Below, piece after piece: positions 62,542-64,000 of a DNA stretch of 64,000 nt (position 1 is its first letter; each line of letters begins with the position of its first letter). The notes below the pieces were generated by a model, which was not told where the DNA came from, searched no databases, and saw only the letters and a program-made list of their open reading frames with translations. The stretch spans positions 17,953,566 to 18,017,565 of the forward strand of contig OY821743.1 of the NCBI GenBank assembly GCA_963682055.1, in the 5' to 3' direction. Source of the stretch: Primula veris. Taxonomy: Eukaryota; Streptophyta; Magnoliopsida; Ericales; Primulaceae. The position numbers and the translations under genes are program-made.

Positions 62542-62910
62542 TCAAGTGTTTGCGACTGGTGTGTTTTCGTTCATTCTCAAATTAAACAATTTGTTCATGA
62601 GATGAAGCTTATTATTTACCATAGGTTTTTCGTACAAATCAGATAATATTTTCATCATACATTTAGTCGTCGTTTCTTTCGCGACATTGTGTGCAACACT
62701 TCTCGACAACGTGAGCCGAATCATGTCTAACACATGTCGATCCAATATGTTCCAATTTTCCTTCGTTGTACCAGCAGGAATCTCATCACATATGAGGGGT
62801 TTGTGCATCTTCTTGTCGTACAGATAATACTCTATCTGTATCTTCCAAAACACAATGTCCTTCCCGTCGAACTTCTCGATCTCATGAACACTCCTATCTT
62901 TCGACGCCAT
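62542..62910 (-). pseudogene. copia gag N-terminal part
   Basis: MASKDRSVHEIEKFDGKD then FWKIQIEYYL is the typical UBN2-type copia gag start. The frame continues 123 codons and is then broken before the zinc-knuckle frame. Confidence 0.85.
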
Positions 62911-62937
62911 TAAAATCGCTCGTTAACCTCAAACAAA

Positions 62938-62950
62938 GGCTCTGATACCA
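62938..62950 (-). promoter_or_regulatory. copia primer-binding site
   Basis: TGGTATCAGAGCC on the minus strand, two bases from the 5' LTR, is complementary to the 3' end of initiator methionine tRNA. Confidence 0.92.
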
Positions 62951-62952
62951 CT

Positions 62953-63424
62953 TGTAGGGGAATTTGGGCAAGTTCTGAACCCCTAGCGAGATCAATAAAC
63001 GTATAAAGGACAAGAACTAATAACTCACGAGAATGAATAAAGTAAAAACAAGCACACCAACATTTGATTAATTATGGAGTTCACCTAACGATAACTATGT
63101 CTCCGGTGTCGCTGCAACGAGCACGATTTATATATATGTTAAAGAAGAGGGGATTACAAAACCCTTGTTTGATTCACTCTCAAAAGCTATGGAACTCTCT
63201 ATCTCGTATTTTAGGAGCTCTCTCTCTAAAACGTTCTATATATGGTGATATGTTTTATGAAAGATTAAAGGGGTTTATATAGTAAGCACTTTAAAAATAA
63301 ACCCTAATTCACACAAATAAAAAAAAACAATATAAAATATATTGAGCCTGCGTAGTGCAAAACAGTGTAAATCACTACATGTGCAGGCCAGACTTATACT
63401 ATTAAGCTTGGATTCACGTCACCA
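62953..63424 (-). repeat. copia 5' LTR
   Basis: 472 bp, partner of 54548-54989. Confidence 0.93.
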
Positions 63425-63429
63425 GAAAC
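63425..63429 (+). repeat. target-site duplication of the copia element, right
   Basis: GAAAC is identical to 54543-54547. Confidence 0.85.
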
Positions 63430-63960
63430 CAAGTCTTGTTTCGCTTCTTACGTTTTTTTTGTTTAAAAAAAGCATACGATTGGTTAATTACGAATGGACA
63501 TTTTTGTTGCTCTATTCAAAAAAGGCCCAAATAGGCAATACTAATTTCTTTACCTGTTAATTACACGACTATACAAGTCATACTTCAGTGTATATGGATG
63601 AAAAGCATTCATGACATATATTAAAAAAAAAAGTCATTTTTATATGTTTCTATGAGTACACATTTGATACACATATACAGCATATTACATATATAGGCAA
63701 TGGTTTTACCCAAATTTTTTTTGATGATTTTGACCATTTTAAACCTCAGTTTTAAATTAATATGTCCTTTATTTGATCTTGAGAAGGAAACACTTGGGTA
63801 AGAGGGTGAATTAAAGGATTTGTTTACTCTAAAATCTAAATAATCTCTGAATTGCTCTTAACCGATGAGTAATTAAATGTCATATGTTCAGTGGAGTCTT
63901 GGACTAAGTATTGTCGTAATGGAGTCGGCTCTAAACAAGGATTTTTATGTTTATTTTGCA
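63430..63960. other. continuation of the CTC1 upstream flank
   Basis: The first 70 bases resume the repeat array seen at 54148-54542. The rest is AT-rich with no gene. Confidence 0.5.
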
Positions 63961-63979
63961 CAATTTCGTATAGAAAAAA

Positions 63980-64000
63980 TCATATATATATATATATATA
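63980..64000. repeat. (AT)n microsatellite at window edge
   Basis: This is a run of TA dinucleotides cut by the window end. Confidence 0.85.

Larger units (their letters stand above)
54548..63424 (-). mobile_element. Ty1/copia LTR retrotransposon, defective, host of nested MULE-2
   Basis: Two LTRs (54548-54989 and 62953-63424) begin TGTTGACGTGA or TGGTGACGTGA and end CCCTACA on the minus strand. They are bounded by GAAAC duplications. A primer-binding site for initiator methionine tRNA and a polypurine tract adjoin the LTRs as expected. Gag, protease, integrase, reverse transcriptase and RNase H pieces occur in Ty1/copia order. Without MULE-2 and its duplication the element is about 4.9 kb. 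It is inactivated by stops, frameshifts, a changed protease site and the nested insertion. Confidence 0.95.

Overview
This is a 64 kb window of plant nuclear DNA, most likely from a eudicot. The evidence is an intron-containing CTC1 gene typical of flowering plants, Ty1/copia and Mutator-like elements, Stowaway and hAT-type miniature elements, Helitron-like ends, and very AT-rich intergenic DNA. The species cannot be named from the sequence.

Two host genes are supported, both on the minus strand. At 54008-43400 lies a complete 16-exon CTC1 gene. I traced every splice junction; all phases agree and give an open frame of about 1,300 residues. CTC1 is the large OB-fold subunit of the CST (CTC1-STN1-TEN1) telomere and lagging-strand complex. 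At 31435-25223, with a possible last exon at 20230-20114, lies a small conserved plant membrane-protein gene that I cannot name.

Most of the rest is mobile DNA. (1) 7315-12955 is a complete Mutator-like element (MULE-1) with 146-bp terminal inverted repeats and a perfect 10-bp target duplication. It carries a broken MuDR-type transposase gene and, convergent to it, a gene for a GRF-type zinc finger/coiled-coil/membrane-anchor protein. (2) 54548-63424 is a dead Ty1/copia retrotransposon on the minus strand with identical 5-bp target duplications. It landed in a tandem-repeat array upstream of CTC1. (3) Inside its integrase region sits a second member of the same Mutator family (MULE-2, 57526-61495). 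MULE-2 has lost the transposase core by internal deletion but keeps the GRF zinc-finger gene fully open.

From about 31.8 to 42.1 kb there is no convincing coding sequence. This stretch is a cluster of minisatellites of several unrelated units, mostly flanked by A-rich left arms and T-rich right arms that form long imperfect inverted repeats. One 21-bp-type minisatellite occurs in two such elements in opposite orientations.

The left 7 kb holds a Tigger/CENP-B-like transposase fragment, hAT-like miniature fragments, a Stowaway element, a Helitron-like element and an AT microsatellite. From 13 to 20 kb it is AT-rich, with old fragments including a reverse-transcriptase fossil. The strongest candidates for something undescribed are the paired transposase plus GRF-finger layout of the MULE family, the palindromic minisatellite-bearing elements, and repeated partial exon duplications inside CTC1.
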